From Oscillospiraceae bacterium (lineage in GTDB: Bacteria > Bacillota > Clostridia > Oscillospirales > Oscillospiraceae), in assembly GCA_016293865.1 (NCBI GenBank), contig JAEDDG010000006.1, forward strand, positions 19,593-83,592: DNA of 64,000 bases, in the 5' to 3' direction. This document shows positions 16,881 through 25,499 of the stretch, one piece after another. Below the pieces are notes generated by a model that worked only from the letters and a program-made list of their open reading frames with translations, did not search any database and was not told where the DNA came from. Numbering within the stretch: position 1 is the first letter of the stretch; each line of letters begins with the position of its first letter. The position numbers and the translations under genes were made by a program.

Positions 16881-17327
16881 TTATGTGTTTTCAAAGCAGT
16901 TCAGCACCGCAAGCTGCTCCGGTTCCAGAATGGCATCCAAAAGCTCGTTATACGCGGAAATTGTGCTTTTAATGCCGGGATCTTTTTCGTCGTAAAGCCT
17001 GAGCACCTCATCACACAGGGTTGAAAGCCGTTTTATATCCTCGCTCCTGCGGGCCGTCATCGGGCTGGCCTGCAGTCCGTTTTCTCCGGAAGCGCACTTC
17101 TCATAGGACAGCAGCACGCAATGCGGATAGGTAATGCGCAGGTAATAGGCGGGAGGAAAAGCTTTTACGCCGTTTCCGCCGGGCACCGCCCTGAAGCCGA
17201 CAAAGGCTGCGCAGAGCTTCGAATCACAGAGCGTCAGCCGCGGATAGGTTCTCCGCAGCTGCAGAGGAAGAAGTCTGCCGAGAATGGCATCCTTCATGAT
17301 CTTAAGATTGAATTCCTGAAATGTCAT
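16881..17327 (-). CDS. Unknown 148-residue protein of the Hsp70-HerA operon
   Basis: A predicted soluble protein, MTFQEFNLKIMKDAI... to the stop at 16881. It contains RRTYPRLTLCDSKLCAAFVGF and GVKAFPPAYYLRITYPHCVLL, suggesting a small alpha/beta fold, then a helical C-terminal half rich in Leu and Glu. I do not recognise the family. The start at 17327 is behind GAGAGGTG; the frame extends upstream but into the preceding peptidase gene. It lies 19 bases after the peptidase and 14 before the LytTR gene, so it is cotranscribed with both. It might be an inhibitor or adaptor of the peptidase, but nothing in the sequence proves this. Confidence 0.65.
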   Translation of the reverse strand: MTFQEFNLKIMKDAILGRLLPLQLRRTYPRLTLCDSKLCAAFVGFRAVPGGNGVKAFPPAYYLRITYPHCVLLSYEKCASGENGLQASPMTARRSEDIKRLSTLCDEVLRLYDEKDPGIKSTISAYNELLDAILEPEQLAVLNCFENT

Positions 17328-17346
17328 CACTTCAGCACCTCTCTTC

Positions 17347-18132
17347 TCAATCAGCGGGGAAGGCCGAAACCATAAAGCCGCCGCTGGGCATCCAGGACTC
17401 CATAAATTCCAGATAAGGGACAGACCGGCCGCAGCCGTTTTCAATGCCGGAATCGTTGATGATCACCCGCACATCCTGCGGATTGGAGTCGTCAATGCCG
17501 ATCACCTGAACAGCGTGGTCAGCGCCGTAAATGGGATAGTTGCCGTAGCCGTCCACCCAAAGCGCCATACTGTCTACCGCCACAATCACGCGCCCGCCCT
17601 GATCGAGCGTATTTTTGATCTCCTGAATGCTCCCCTCATAATTCACATGGGTGTCGATCCCAAAAGCTTCAAGCAGGTTTCCCGTGTCGCTCAGCGGCGT
17701 GCCTTCTTCCGGATCAAACCATCCGTTGGCTTCAGCAAGGGTGCACAGCTGTTCCTCAGTCAGGTCCAGATCCAGAAACTCGTTGATGATGAACTGCTGG
17801 GAACAGACGGCGCAGGCGTTTTCCCCCTCCTGCATATGCCACTCTCCGGCCGCCTCGGCGATATCGTGGGCTTTGACACTCTCTCCGGCTTCTGTGCTCT
17901 CAGCGGGGCTTATTCGCTCGGTATCACAGCCGTCCTCCGTGGTCTCAAACACATCCACGACAGGCTCAGTGATGCGCCGGAACAGGTTTTCCAGCCAGGA
18001 GGAATCGTCCTGACTCAGTTCAGCGGTTTGGCGGACTTCCCTCAGGGCATCTGCCGCATTAAATTCGGGCAGTTCAATCTTTGGGCTGATTTCAGACAGC
18101 CCGTCTGTCATATTTTCAAAAAAGTCGTTCAT
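17347..18132 (-). CDS. Cytoplasmic C39/papain-like cysteine peptidase
   Basis: A 261-residue protein without signal peptide. Residues 1-95 are acidic and probably flexible. The peptidase part begins at about 100: ENACAVCSQQFIINEFLD carries candidate nucleophiles C107 or C110, GADHAVQVIGID carries the histidine (about H206), and VRVIINDSG carries the Asn/Asp (about 226-227). The order Cys-His-Asn/Asp and the strand pattern around them match the peptidase C39-like papain fold. It has no fused ABC transporter and is intracellular, unlike bacteriocin-processing C39 enzymes. It is encoded between a small membrane protein and a 148-residue unknown in an operon with Hsp70- and HerA-like ATPases, so a role in ATP-controlled cleavage of cell proteins is plausible. 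Confidence 0.75.
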   Translation of the reverse strand: MNDFFENMTDGLSEISPKIELPEFNAADALREVRQTAELSQDDSSWLENLFRRITEPVVDVFETTEDGCDTERISPAESTEAGESVKAHDIAEAAGEWHMQEGENACAVCSQQFIINEFLDLDLTEEQLCTLAEANGWFDPEEGTPLSDTGNLLEAFGIDTHVNYEGSIQEIKNTLDQGGRVIVAVDSMALWVDGYGNYPIYGADHAVQVIGIDDSNPQDVRVIINDSGIENGCGRSVPYLEFMESWMPSGGFMVSAFPAD

Positions 18133-18154
18133 GCAGACTCCTCCATGGCCCAGC

Positions 18155-18727
18155 TTAAAGGCTGATCGTTCCCGGAACAGCCATGCCGTATTCAATCACC
18201 TTGTCACCGCACAGCCATGCGGACTTGATCACGGTATACCCGGCACCGATTCTGAGTTTTTCACCATCTGCCGAAAAATACGCCCGCTGCATGGCCGCAT
18301 CAACGGTATAGACCGTCATGCTCTCCCGCTCTCTTGCAATACCTGCTGCATCGATGCAGCTCAGAAGGAGAGCAAATTTTTCCCGGCACAGAGATTCGTT
18401 TTCAGTATCAGCCTTGCTGAAACGGCTGAAAAACGCGCGTCTGAAATCCGGGTCGTCTGTCTGCTGCACGCGGCCGCACCACTCCTCATAGGCATCAGGG
18501 GAAAGCCCTGTGCGGTTCTGTGCCGCCTGGTATAACCCCTCGTAAAGTCCGTTGAAATCCTCCGCGCGGAGTTTGATGCCCTGCGCAATCAGATCAAGCG
18601 TATCAGCGTCCCGGGCGCCGCTTTTCTCCGCGTCGCGCTTCCGGAACAGACGTTTCCTGCCAAATACAGCGCTGCAGGCGGCTGCTGCCAGCAGCGTGAT
18701 GCCTGTCCATTTCAATGCGGTTTTCAT
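18155..18727 (-). CDS. Single-pass membrane protein of the Hsp70-HerA operon
   Basis: A 190-residue protein with one N-terminal hydrophobic helix (residues about 4-22, LKWTGITLLAAAACSAVFG) followed by a strongly basic segment RKRLFRKRD. By the positive-inside rule the remaining 160 residues are cytoplasmic. They are mostly helical with no family I recognise; the end (GAGYTVIKSAWLCGDKVIEYG) may be a small beta unit. ATG 18727 is used, with GAGGGGG upstream and a GTG just before it as alternative. It lies 27 bases after the HerA-like gene and 22 before the peptidase, so it probably tethers the machinery to the membrane. Confidence 0.65.
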   Translation of the reverse strand: MKTALKWTGITLLAAAACSAVFGRKRLFRKRDAEKSGARDADTLDLIAQGIKLRAEDFNGLYEGLYQAAQNRTGLSPDAYEEWCGRVQQTDDPDFRRAFFSRFSKADTENESLCREKFALLLSCIDAAGIARERESMTVYTVDAAMQRAYFSADGEKLRIGAGYTVIKSAWLCGDKVIEYGMAVPGTISL

Positions 18728-18754
18728 CACAGGAACCCCCTCTGATTGTCCGTC

Positions 18755-21361
18755 TCAATTCTCCGTTTTTTTAATATGTATCCAGGCCGCTGCATCGTCC
18801 CTGTCGCCGCAGACAATGGCGTTCCCCGGCGTCAGGCATGCAATGAGCGCCTTTTGTTCATCCCGCAGGGAGATGCTGGAGGCCATCACCTCCGAGTCGT
18901 CCGGAGAGATCAGGCGATGGATCACCTTGTAGTTTGTATTCTTGATGGCGTCAGGGATCAGTCTCGTGGGATACTGGTCCACAATCATCATTCCCTCGCC
19001 GTAGCTCCGGATTTCAGAGAGAATATTGGTGAACAGCTCCGCTACCACCTTCTGCGGATTGTTGGAGGATGCGCCGGCGTCAGGTTTCATGAGGATATTG
19101 TGCGCTTCCTCCACCAGCGTCAAATGCAGCAGCCTGTTCTCCTGGGCCTTTTTCCGGTACTGCGCATCGTAAGTGTACTGACTCTTCCGGTATTCATAAA
19201 GCGAGAGCATCAGCACAGACATAATCAGCGCCTTATCCCGCGCAGCGGAAATACCGCTGATGTTGATGATTGTCGGATGATCGAAAAGCTCACTGTAATC
19301 CGTGGAACGCATGACATTCAGAAGCTTCCCTCTCGTTCCGCGCGTCAGATACTGAAAGCGTGTTTCCAGACATGTGGTCAGATTGGCCCTGACCTTTTCT
19401 TCATAGTTCTTCCTCTGCAGCACCTGTCTGCTCATAGCCGTCAGCGCTGAAAGGAGCGGATAATGCGCCTGCTGCGGCATCATGGCGCCGCTGCTGAACA
19501 CAGATGGATAAGCCAGGTCGTAGAGAGAATAAATTGTCTCGTCAATCAGGACCGGGAGAATATCCTCTGTGGGCAGACTGGCATTGATGAGTGAAATCAG
19601 ATTCTCGCAGCGCGATGTCATATCAACCATGGCGCCGGGAACAGCCGCAGGCTCAAACGGGCAGAGATGCAGCGTCCGCAGAGGCGTTCCCTCAAAGCTG
19701 TCATAGCCGGGCATATATATGCGGAATTGCTTTTCCTCCGGCAGCGTTCTGTTCATTTGAATTGCCCAGCGCACATAGTCGTCTTTCGCCGGTTCAATGA
19801 TCAGTGCAGGCACGTCCTTTTGCAGCAGCTCTGTCAGAATCCGCTTGCAGGTACAGGACTTGCCCGAACCCGTGGAGCCGACCACCAGAGAGTGGCGCAC
19901 CAAATCATTATGATTGATGAAATACTGGGCGTTCTGCTCCACGCCCATGTTCACCACGTTGCCGAGACGAATGGAGTCTCCGTCGATCACAGGTGGGTTG
20001 TTGGCAAAACGCACGGCCGTCTTGACATAGCGCAGGCCAGGCGCGTCGCACCGCGGAAGCGATGTTGCCAGCGCAAATTCCTTTGTATTCATCGGCGTGC
20101 TGAGATACTGGTACCGCTTTCCGAAAATATGCCACTCAGTTTCTTCCGTCATGCCGGGTGCAGCATTGTCAAACAACGGGATCATGTTGAAGTGATCACG
20201 GACAATCTCCAGCGCACCGGACTGTTCCTGAAGAATGTGCAGCCGGATCGGTTCCACATAGCTTTCCTTCCCGGCGTAGATGGAACGAAGCATACCGTTG
20301 ACGGTGGTGACGTCCTTTCTGTCCCCCGCCAGGACATAAATGCCCACATTCCAGTAGCCCAGATTCCGCCCCTGCTTCATCCTCTCCACATGCATCTCAG
20401 TAAGCTGCTCGGCATACTGGGCAAATTTATCCAGATAGGATGCGTTGATCGACAGGCTGATCTGATTGCTGATGGATTTGTTCAGATTTCCCAGCGCCGT
20501 GCCAGCCGCCAGACCCATTGTACTGCCCACCAGGCCAAAAACGCCGCCCAACAGGCTGGGAAGCTGGGCAACAGTGAACTGGTTCAGGCCTTTTTGGCTT
20601 GTCTCACCCTGGCTCTTGCTCTCGTTCACCGTCCGGTCCACAAAGGTATGAATTTCACTGCCCAGCGTACGCATACGGTTCATGATATCGGTGGTTTCCG
20701 CATCGGTAACGGGGTCTGCAATCACCATCAGACAGTAATCCCGCTCATCATTCCGCTGGCCGCGAATGCCGAAGGCCAGCGGATCCAGCGTCTGGAGGAC
20801 GCCGGGACCCTTTCCGTCAGAAAAAGACGGCAGACCGGTGACGGCGCCGACAGACTTGTACTTCATCATATTCATGGTGAGGTCAAGCACAATCTCACTG
20901 TCACTGAGCCGGTGCAGCTCGATGCCGGGCATACTGCCGGAGGTTGCCTCCATAATCTGCTCTATGGCATCATCGGAGGAATAAAATGAGCGGTTGGAAC
21001 GCACGCCAATAAAAAGTCCCGTCTGGCCGTGGTTCCTCTGCAGGAGGAAGTAAACACGGTAGCCCCACTCGTGCAGCGAGGACAAAACGCCCTGCCAACG
21101 GTTGAAAAGGTCATAATTCTCCGCATTATCCGGACGCACCGGCAGTCTTGAAATCTTGAGCCAAGTAATGGGCGCAGTCGCTTCCGCATTGACATGAAAG
21201 GATTTCCTGCTGCCCACGTCCTCCAGGGAACCGCGCTCCAGGACCTGATCCAGCAGTTCACGGAACTCGCTGCTTGGCACAACAATGGGATTCTGGAGCT
21301 TCAGACTGTCCGGATTGATGCCGCGCGCAAGATCCGACAGCCTTATATTCCGTTCGCTCAT
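18755..21361 (-). CDS. HerA/VirB4-like P-loop ATPase
   Basis: An 868-residue ATPase. The C-terminal half (about 485-868) is the motor: Walker A GSTGSGKS (495-502), EPAKDDY (523-529), Walker B LTLVEEAHN (747-755) and a sensor/arginine-like stretch VDQYPTRLIPDAIKNTNYKV (794-813). These match the HerA/FtsK/VirB4 superfamily of hexameric DNA or protein pumps. The N-terminal half has no clear family. It includes a Gly-rich hydrophobic segment at about 266-292 (LPSLLGGVFGLVGSTMGLAAG) that may touch the membrane. HerA enzymes act on DNA ends or with defence nucleases, while VirB4 relatives power secretion. No nuclease or conjugation gene lies nearby, and the partners here are an Hsp70-like ATPase and a peptidase. 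Confidence 0.85.
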   Translation of the reverse strand: MSERNIRLSDLARGINPDSLKLQNPIVVPSSEFRELLDQVLERGSLEDVGSRKSFHVNAEATAPITWLKISRLPVRPDNAENYDLFNRWQGVLSSLHEWGYRVYFLLQRNHGQTGLFIGVRSNRSFYSSDDAIEQIMEATSGSMPGIELHRLSDSEIVLDLTMNMMKYKSVGAVTGLPSFSDGKGPGVLQTLDPLAFGIRGQRNDERDYCLMVIADPVTDAETTDIMNRMRTLGSEIHTFVDRTVNESKSQGETSQKGLNQFTVAQLPSLLGGVFGLVGSTMGLAAGTALGNLNKSISNQISLSINASYLDKFAQYAEQLTEMHVERMKQGRNLGYWNVGIYVLAGDRKDVTTVNGMLRSIYAGKESYVEPIRLHILQEQSGALEIVRDHFNMIPLFDNAAPGMTEETEWHIFGKRYQYLSTPMNTKEFALATSLPRCDAPGLRYVKTAVRFANNPPVIDGDSIRLGNVVNMGVEQNAQYFINHNDLVRHSLVVGSTGSGKSCTCKRILTELLQKDVPALIIEPAKDDYVRWAIQMNRTLPEEKQFRIYMPGYDSFEGTPLRTLHLCPFEPAAVPGAMVDMTSRCENLISLINASLPTEDILPVLIDETIYSLYDLAYPSVFSSGAMMPQQAHYPLLSALTAMSRQVLQRKNYEEKVRANLTTCLETRFQYLTRGTRGKLLNVMRSTDYSELFDHPTIINISGISAARDKALIMSVLMLSLYEYRKSQYTYDAQYRKKAQENRLLHLTLVEEAHNILMKPDAGASSNNPQKVVAELFTNILSEIRSYGEGMMIVDQYPTRLIPDAIKNTNYKVIHRLISPDDSEVMASSISLRDEQKALIACLTPGNAIVCGDRDDAAAWIHIKKTEN

Positions 21362-21382
21362 ATCTCGTTCCCCTTCCGTCAG

Positions 21383-22108
21383 TTATTTCTTTGCCTCTTC
21401 CTCGGACTTCTCACGGGCCAGATCCCGCTGCGCATTCTCAATGGCAATCTTATTGTCGTTCTTATAGGCTTGCTCCAGCTTCCACTGCGCATGGGACACG
21501 CTGCCCAGCTTTCTCTCACCATTTTCCGAACCGGTATCGCCGGCGGGAGCCGCAGGGGCTTCCGGCGCACGGAAAGCGATTGCTTCGTTGTACAGTTTCA
21601 TATCAGCGTCAAGAACCGCCTGGGCGCTCTCAACACCGCGCATGGCGGTCATGACGCCGGTGCCGCGCGCAATTGCCTCATCCAGCTGTTCCTGGGCGTA
21701 GGTCAGATGCTTCACATCAGAGTCCATTTTCAGACTGATGGCGTCCGGGCTGGGGCCGACATACTCGCCGGAGCCTTCCGCACCCGCAGTGTCCTTTGTA
21801 AACGTACGGACATCAATGCCGAAGCTGTCGTTCTGAAACGAACCGGAATCAGAAACGGCGGCAGTTTTTTCGCCGGCATCCTCAGGGGCTTCCACATAAA
21901 AAACGGCGTCCGGCAGATGGAGAGGATCGCTCCGGTCGGCCTGAGCCGCCTTGGCAGCTTCGGCCGCGTCAGTTGTGAAGCGAATTTTCGGCATCAGATC
22001 GTGTTCCATCATCTCCGCAAAGCTTGCATTCTGAAAAGCAGAAAGCTTCAGATCTTCAGCTGTGTCCGCCGCCGTTTCCGACACAGCGTCAAAATTTTCA
22101 AATCCCAT
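21383..22108 (-). CDS. Low-complexity helical protein of the Hsp70-HerA operon
   Basis: A 241-residue acidic, Ala/Glu-rich protein beginning MGFENFDAVSETAAD. Long stretches look disordered (residues 60-130). Near the C-terminus there are charged helices (HAQWKLEQAYKNDNKIAIEN, AQRDLAREKSEEEAKK) that may form a coiled coil. No known domain. The start ATG 22108 follows GAGGAGGAG; the longer frame upstream has no ribosome site. It lies between the Hsp70-like and HerA-like genes, 21 bases before the latter. The layout suggests a substrate, scaffold or adaptor of the two ATPases, which is inference only. Confidence 0.6.
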   Translation of the reverse strand: MGFENFDAVSETAADTAEDLKLSAFQNASFAEMMEHDLMPKIRFTTDAAEAAKAAQADRSDPLHLPDAVFYVEAPEDAGEKTAAVSDSGSFQNDSFGIDVRTFTKDTAGAEGSGEYVGPSPDAISLKMDSDVKHLTYAQEQLDEAIARGTGVMTAMRGVESAQAVLDADMKLYNEAIAFRAPEAPAAPAGDTGSENGERKLGSVSHAQWKLEQAYKNDNKIAIENAQRDLAREKSEEEAKK

Positions 22109-22240
22109 GGATTGCTCCTCCTCTGATGATTGTGGTCTTATCATACCCCGGCGCAGGCAGGCCGGATGATCAAATGGATTTTTGGTTCGCAAAAAAGGAT
22201 AATTGTCCCATGTCCGTTTCAAAGCATGCGGCTGTGCGCT

Positions 22241-24142
22241 TTACAGCTTGTGCATCTTCATTTTATATTTCCCGACAATTTTCGTGCCTTCGTAGAGGAT
22301 CATTGTCCATTCTGTCGCCGCAATCACATTGCAGTCTGCCTTGACTGTCAAATCCATGTCCCTGGAAATATCCAGCTCAGCAGCGGCGCCCAACACCCAC
22401 GCGTGCGTCAGGCTCGGAAAACTGAAAAACAGCGAATGCCCGCCGTGGCTCAGGGGAATGGAAATTGTGTCGTCAATTCGCATTTCATAGGTGTCTGACT
22501 GATCCACTCTGATATGTAACTTTGCGACCGCGCCTGCCCATTGCTTCATTCTTGTCAGCGTCAGCCTGTGCATTCCGTCCGTCTCAGAATGGGAATTTTC
22601 GTTGGAACCGTCCGCACAGGCGCCGGAATTGTCCGGATGTCCCGCAGGGATCGAATATCTGCCTGTCTGTTGATTCGCAGTGCTGTGCTGATCAAGCACT
22701 TTTTCCAGGTCCTTTTTTATATCCTTTCCCTTTTCAACACACCCGCCCAAAAATGCCTGTGCACTGGAATACCCTTTCCTTGCCGTTTTGCGCACCCATT
22801 TTGCAGTCTGATCCCAGGTCTGCTCATTGGCCGCAGACGTCTGCCTCTTTGCGGCGCCGCCCGCGTTTTCGGCGCTGCCGGAGCTCTCTGATTCTTCCGT
22901 CCGGGACTCCTCCGCAGTGTCTTCCTGTCTGAGCAGCAGTTTGCTGTAAATCAGTCCCAGAGACACTGTCATCTGCGGATTGGGCAGGCCGATCGTGCGG
23001 CTTTTATCTCTCCGCACTGCTGCCAGCATCGGATGCTCCAGATACCCAGCCATCGTCCCGTCGATGATCTCCCGGGCAAAGTACCACGCGCTGTGACCGC
23101 CCGTAAGAATCACAAGGTCAACGCCGACGGCGGCAAAATCCGGATCAAGTGCCGCCGTCCTGTCCAGGCAGCACCGCACCAGATGCGCATAATCCTGCAG
23201 ACCGCCGCATATCAGCTTCTCAAAAGCCGACCGGTCGAAGGCAGGGAACCCGCTGCTGAGCATCTGTGCACAGGCGGAAATATATGCGCAGGTGGTCACT
23301 GGTTTTCCGGCCGCCAGTGTAACCGAGACATTCCGTTCTTTCCACAGTTTTGCCTGTCCCGGGCTCGCCGCAAATTGGTGGGCAATGACGGCCAGTTCCG
23401 GATTCAGCGCTTTATTCAGATAATCCTCCACATACTTTTCCAGTGCCGTGTCGATCTCACGGCCGCCGAAAGTGGGCTCATCAGCGCTCTGGGGCCAGTT
23501 GGTCACCAGACCGACACCGAGACTTCCGTCCTCACCAAACTGATACCGGCACACCGCCAGATCGGTGGTGCCGGCGCCCATATCGATCAGCATCAGATAA
23601 CCGGTTCTGCCGGTACTGAGCAGATTGCTCCCCGCGTTCTGACAAAGCACAGTGGAAACGGCGGCAGCCGCTTCGTCAACGCCTGTGACATTCCGGAACC
23701 CAGCCGCACGCGCCGCCTCCAGCATGAAGGCGGCAGTCTCCGCCTGCCACTTGACCGGATAGGAAACGATGGTTTCTTCCGTATCATCCGCCGCGCCGAG
23801 ATTGCCGGCCTGCTGTGCATATGTCGTGTAAAGGAAGCAGAAAAATCTCTGTGTAATCCGCCGCGCCTCCTCCTGCTCGCGCGCATCCGGGCTTTCCAAA
23901 CGCATTTTGAATTCCCTGTAAACACGCGCTCCGTCCAGCTGCTCGGCGGCTTTTTCCCCGAAATCGAACGAACCATCGGCATTCTCACGCACAATGGACG
24001 CCACATAACCGCTGGACTCCCCATAATTGAACATGACGGGCATGTAGCTGAACGCATCTTCCACCGGCTGCCCGTCGTTGTATCGCTTGACGTTCATATA
24101 GGTGGTGCTGGTTCCGAAATCAATGCCAATCACTCTCTGCAT
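22241..24142 (-). CDS. Hsp70-family (DnaK-like) ATPase with atypical C-terminus
   Basis: A 633-residue actin-fold ATPase. The nucleotide-binding domain spans about 1-405 with phosphate-1 motif IGIDFGTSTT (5-14), phosphate-2 motif LIDMGAGTTD (185-194) and adenosine motif VILTGGHS (344-351). A 110-residue acidic and low-complexity linker follows. The last 110 residues are a beta-rich domain (KLHIRVDQSDTYEMRI ... WTMILYEGTKIVGKYK) unlike the DnaK substrate-binding domain. There is no DnaJ, GrpE or DnaK-type lid nearby, so this is not the housekeeping chaperone. It is the second gene of the operon and probably supplies ATP-dependent switching or client recognition for the HerA-like ATPase and peptidase downstream. 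Confidence 0.87.
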   Translation of the reverse strand: MQRVIGIDFGTSTTYMNVKRYNDGQPVEDAFSYMPVMFNYGESSGYVASIVRENADGSFDFGEKAAEQLDGARVYREFKMRLESPDAREQEEARRITQRFFCFLYTTYAQQAGNLGAADDTEETIVSYPVKWQAETAAFMLEAARAAGFRNVTGVDEAAAAVSTVLCQNAGSNLLSTGRTGYLMLIDMGAGTTDLAVCRYQFGEDGSLGVGLVTNWPQSADEPTFGGREIDTALEKYVEDYLNKALNPELAVIAHQFAASPGQAKLWKERNVSVTLAAGKPVTTCAYISACAQMLSSGFPAFDRSAFEKLICGGLQDYAHLVRCCLDRTAALDPDFAAVGVDLVILTGGHSAWYFAREIIDGTMAGYLEHPMLAAVRRDKSRTIGLPNPQMTVSLGLIYSKLLLRQEDTAEESRTEESESSGSAENAGGAAKRQTSAANEQTWDQTAKWVRKTARKGYSSAQAFLGGCVEKGKDIKKDLEKVLDQHSTANQQTGRYSIPAGHPDNSGACADGSNENSHSETDGMHRLTLTRMKQWAGAVAKLHIRVDQSDTYEMRIDDTISIPLSHGGHSLFFSFPSLTHAWVLGAAAELDISRDMDLTVKADCNVIAATEWTMILYEGTKIVGKYKMKMHKL

Positions 24143-24253
24143 AGCGAATACTTCCCTTCGTTCATCCTGCTGTCAGTCTACACCGTTTCGGGGAGCGCCG
24201 CAGGAAAAAGTATTTTTACCCCGCAAAACAGGATTATTGGTAAACTTTTAATC

Positions 24254-24613
24254 TCAGCTGTGCTTATCGTCCACCAGATCGGACAGATGCTGGAAGTCAT
24301 CCAGAAACGCATCAATGCGGGACTTGTCAGAAAGGTACTCCGTGAGCTCCCGGTTGGTGCCTTTCTGCATGTAATAAAATGCTGCCAGATCACTGCCGCG
24401 GCGTGTGACAATAAACCGGAGCCGACGGATACTGCCGTACTGATGCTCAAACAGAAAACCGGCCTCGTTATTGCTGCCACGGAAATTAAAGGACACCCTG
24501 TAATCGGGGAACACGCCCTTCTGGGGGATACAGTCTGAATCGCACAGCTTTTTGCAGCAGAAATCCATGCACTTCTCAACCAGAATACGGTTCGTCTCGC
24601 GGTCGGTCATCAT
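24254..24613 (-). CDS. Unknown 119-residue protein, first gene of the Hsp70-HerA operon
   Basis: A compact predicted cytoplasmic protein starting MMTDRETNRILVEKCMDFCC. It has a Cys-rich start (CMDFCCKKLCDSDC), then an alternating strand pattern (YRVSFNFRGSNNEAGFLFEH, IRRLRFIVTRRG) and a C-terminal helix (LTEYLSDKSRIDAFLDDFQHL). I do not recognise the family. The promoter TTTACA-N17-TATAAT lies directly upstream, so this gene opens the operon; the Hsp70-like gene follows after about 110 bases. The four clustered cysteines could bind a metal. ATG 24613 and ATG 24610 are both possible starts. Confidence 0.65.
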   Translation of the reverse strand: MMTDRETNRILVEKCMDFCCKKLCDSDCIPQKGVFPDYRVSFNFRGSNNEAGFLFEHQYGSIRRLRFIVTRRGSDLAAFYYMQKGTNRELTEYLSDKSRIDAFLDDFQHLSDLVDDKHS

Positions 24614-24661
24614 AAAGCCCTTCTCCCATTATGCTGATTTGTATAGAAATACTCATATTAA

Positions 24662-24690
24662 ATTATACTACGCAGAAAAAAAGATGTAAA
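24662..24690 (-). promoter_or_regulatory. Promoter of the eight-gene Hsp70-HerA-peptidase operon
   Basis: Read on the minus strand: TTTACA (24690-24685), 17-bp spacer, TATAAT (24667-24662). Near consensus, 49 bases ahead of the first gene. Confidence 0.75.
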
Positions 24691-24723
24691 TGTGGAAAAA
24701 ACGCATCATTTGCCGCCCGCAGC

Positions 24724-24769
24724 AAAAAAGGACAGCCCTGTATGATCCTGAAAGGCAATACAGAGCTGT
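24724..24769 (-). terminator. Terminator-like hairpin upstream of the operon promoter
   Basis: Stem ACAGCTCTGTAT / ATACAGGGCTGT (one mismatch) with a T-run on the minus strand (24729-24724). It would insulate the operon from transcripts arriving from the hydrogenase side. Confidence 0.6.
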
Positions 24770-24880
24770 TGACTATTCAATATCCGCATCCGGAAGCACA
24801 CCGCGCTCAGCCGATGGATGGCCGCAATCCTGATGTAAAACCATCCGACACGATTTCCGTCGGCATTGCATCTGACATAA

Positions 24881-24914
24881 AAACAGGCCCGGCAATATTT
24901 TGCCGGGCCTGTTT
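24881..24914 (-). terminator. Duplicated hydrogenase terminator (copy 1)
   Basis: AAACAGGCCCGGCAA, loop TATT, TTGCCGGGCCTGTTT: perfect stem, with a minus-strand T-run. Same as the copy at 27432-27465. Confidence 0.85.
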
Positions 24915-24930
24915 GAAAGCCGACTCAAAC

Positions 24931-25332
24931 TCAGTGGATCTTTCTTGCGGTATAGGTGGTGTGCAGGAGCTCGTGAGCCTTGTGGCTGTTGGGCTCGCCC
25001 AGGTACTCGGCATAAATTGCCTTGACCTCGGGGTTCTCATGGCTCTTGCGCAGCGGCATGTTGGCATCTTCGCTGTAAAGGGCCTTTGCACGGTCAGCGC
25101 GCAGATCCGTGAAGTTGTGGACATAGCCGGGCTGATGAGGCTGACCGCCGCCGTTGACGCAGCCGCCGGGGCAGCACATGACTTCCACAAACTGATAATC
25201 CTTTTCGCCGGACTTGATCATATCCAGCAGCTTTGCAGCGTTGGCCAGGCCGGAAGTCACAGCGACCTTGACCTTGGTGCCGCCCAGGTCATACTCGGCT
25301 TCCTTGATGGCCTCCGTGCCGCGGACTTCCTT
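24931..25332 (-). pseudogene. Truncated hndD copy (C-terminal fragment of [FeFe] hydrogenase)
   Basis: The frame encodes the last 133 residues of the hydrogenase catalytic subunit, from EVRGTEAIKEAEYDLGG through the L3 motif EVMCCPGGCVNGGGQP to TARKIH, identical to the intact gene. Upstream the identity stops abruptly at 25332, and the frame runs on for about 22 unrelated codons to 25398. It lacks the N-terminal iron-sulfur domains and two of the three H-cluster motifs, so it cannot be a working hydrogenase. It is the product of a duplication, not decay in place. Confidence 0.88.
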
Positions 25333-25431
25333 TTCCCGCATCTCCAAAACCGCGCACGCTTTTTGCGTCAACGTTGGCCCATCTCTGCCGCTTTGCATTC
25401 AATTTTATGCCGGAATGCGCGGAAAATCAAG

Positions 25432-25466
25432 AAAAAACCGTCCTACCGGGGTCCGGCAGGACGGTT
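25432..25466 (-). terminator. Terminator of the lipoprotein gene
   Basis: Minus-strand stem AACCGTCCTGCCGG / CCGGTAGGACGGTT (one wobble) followed by a T-run (plus-strand A-run 25432-25437). Confidence 0.8.
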
Positions 25467-25499
25467 GGATCCCTTTGCGTGTGGGAATGCGGAATCCGA

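Larger units (their letters stand above)
24879..25332. repeat. 454-bp direct repeat, copy 1 (hndD 3' end and terminator)
   Basis: Identical by eye over its full length to 27430-27883, offset exactly 2551 bp. It contains the last 133 codons of hndD plus the hydrogenase terminator. This copy is cut off from the rest of the gene. Confidence 0.92.

Noticed and set aside
24807..24930. Short minus-strand frame running out of the hndD fragment
   Set aside because: It is an alternative frame through the duplicated hydrogenase DNA with a random tail.
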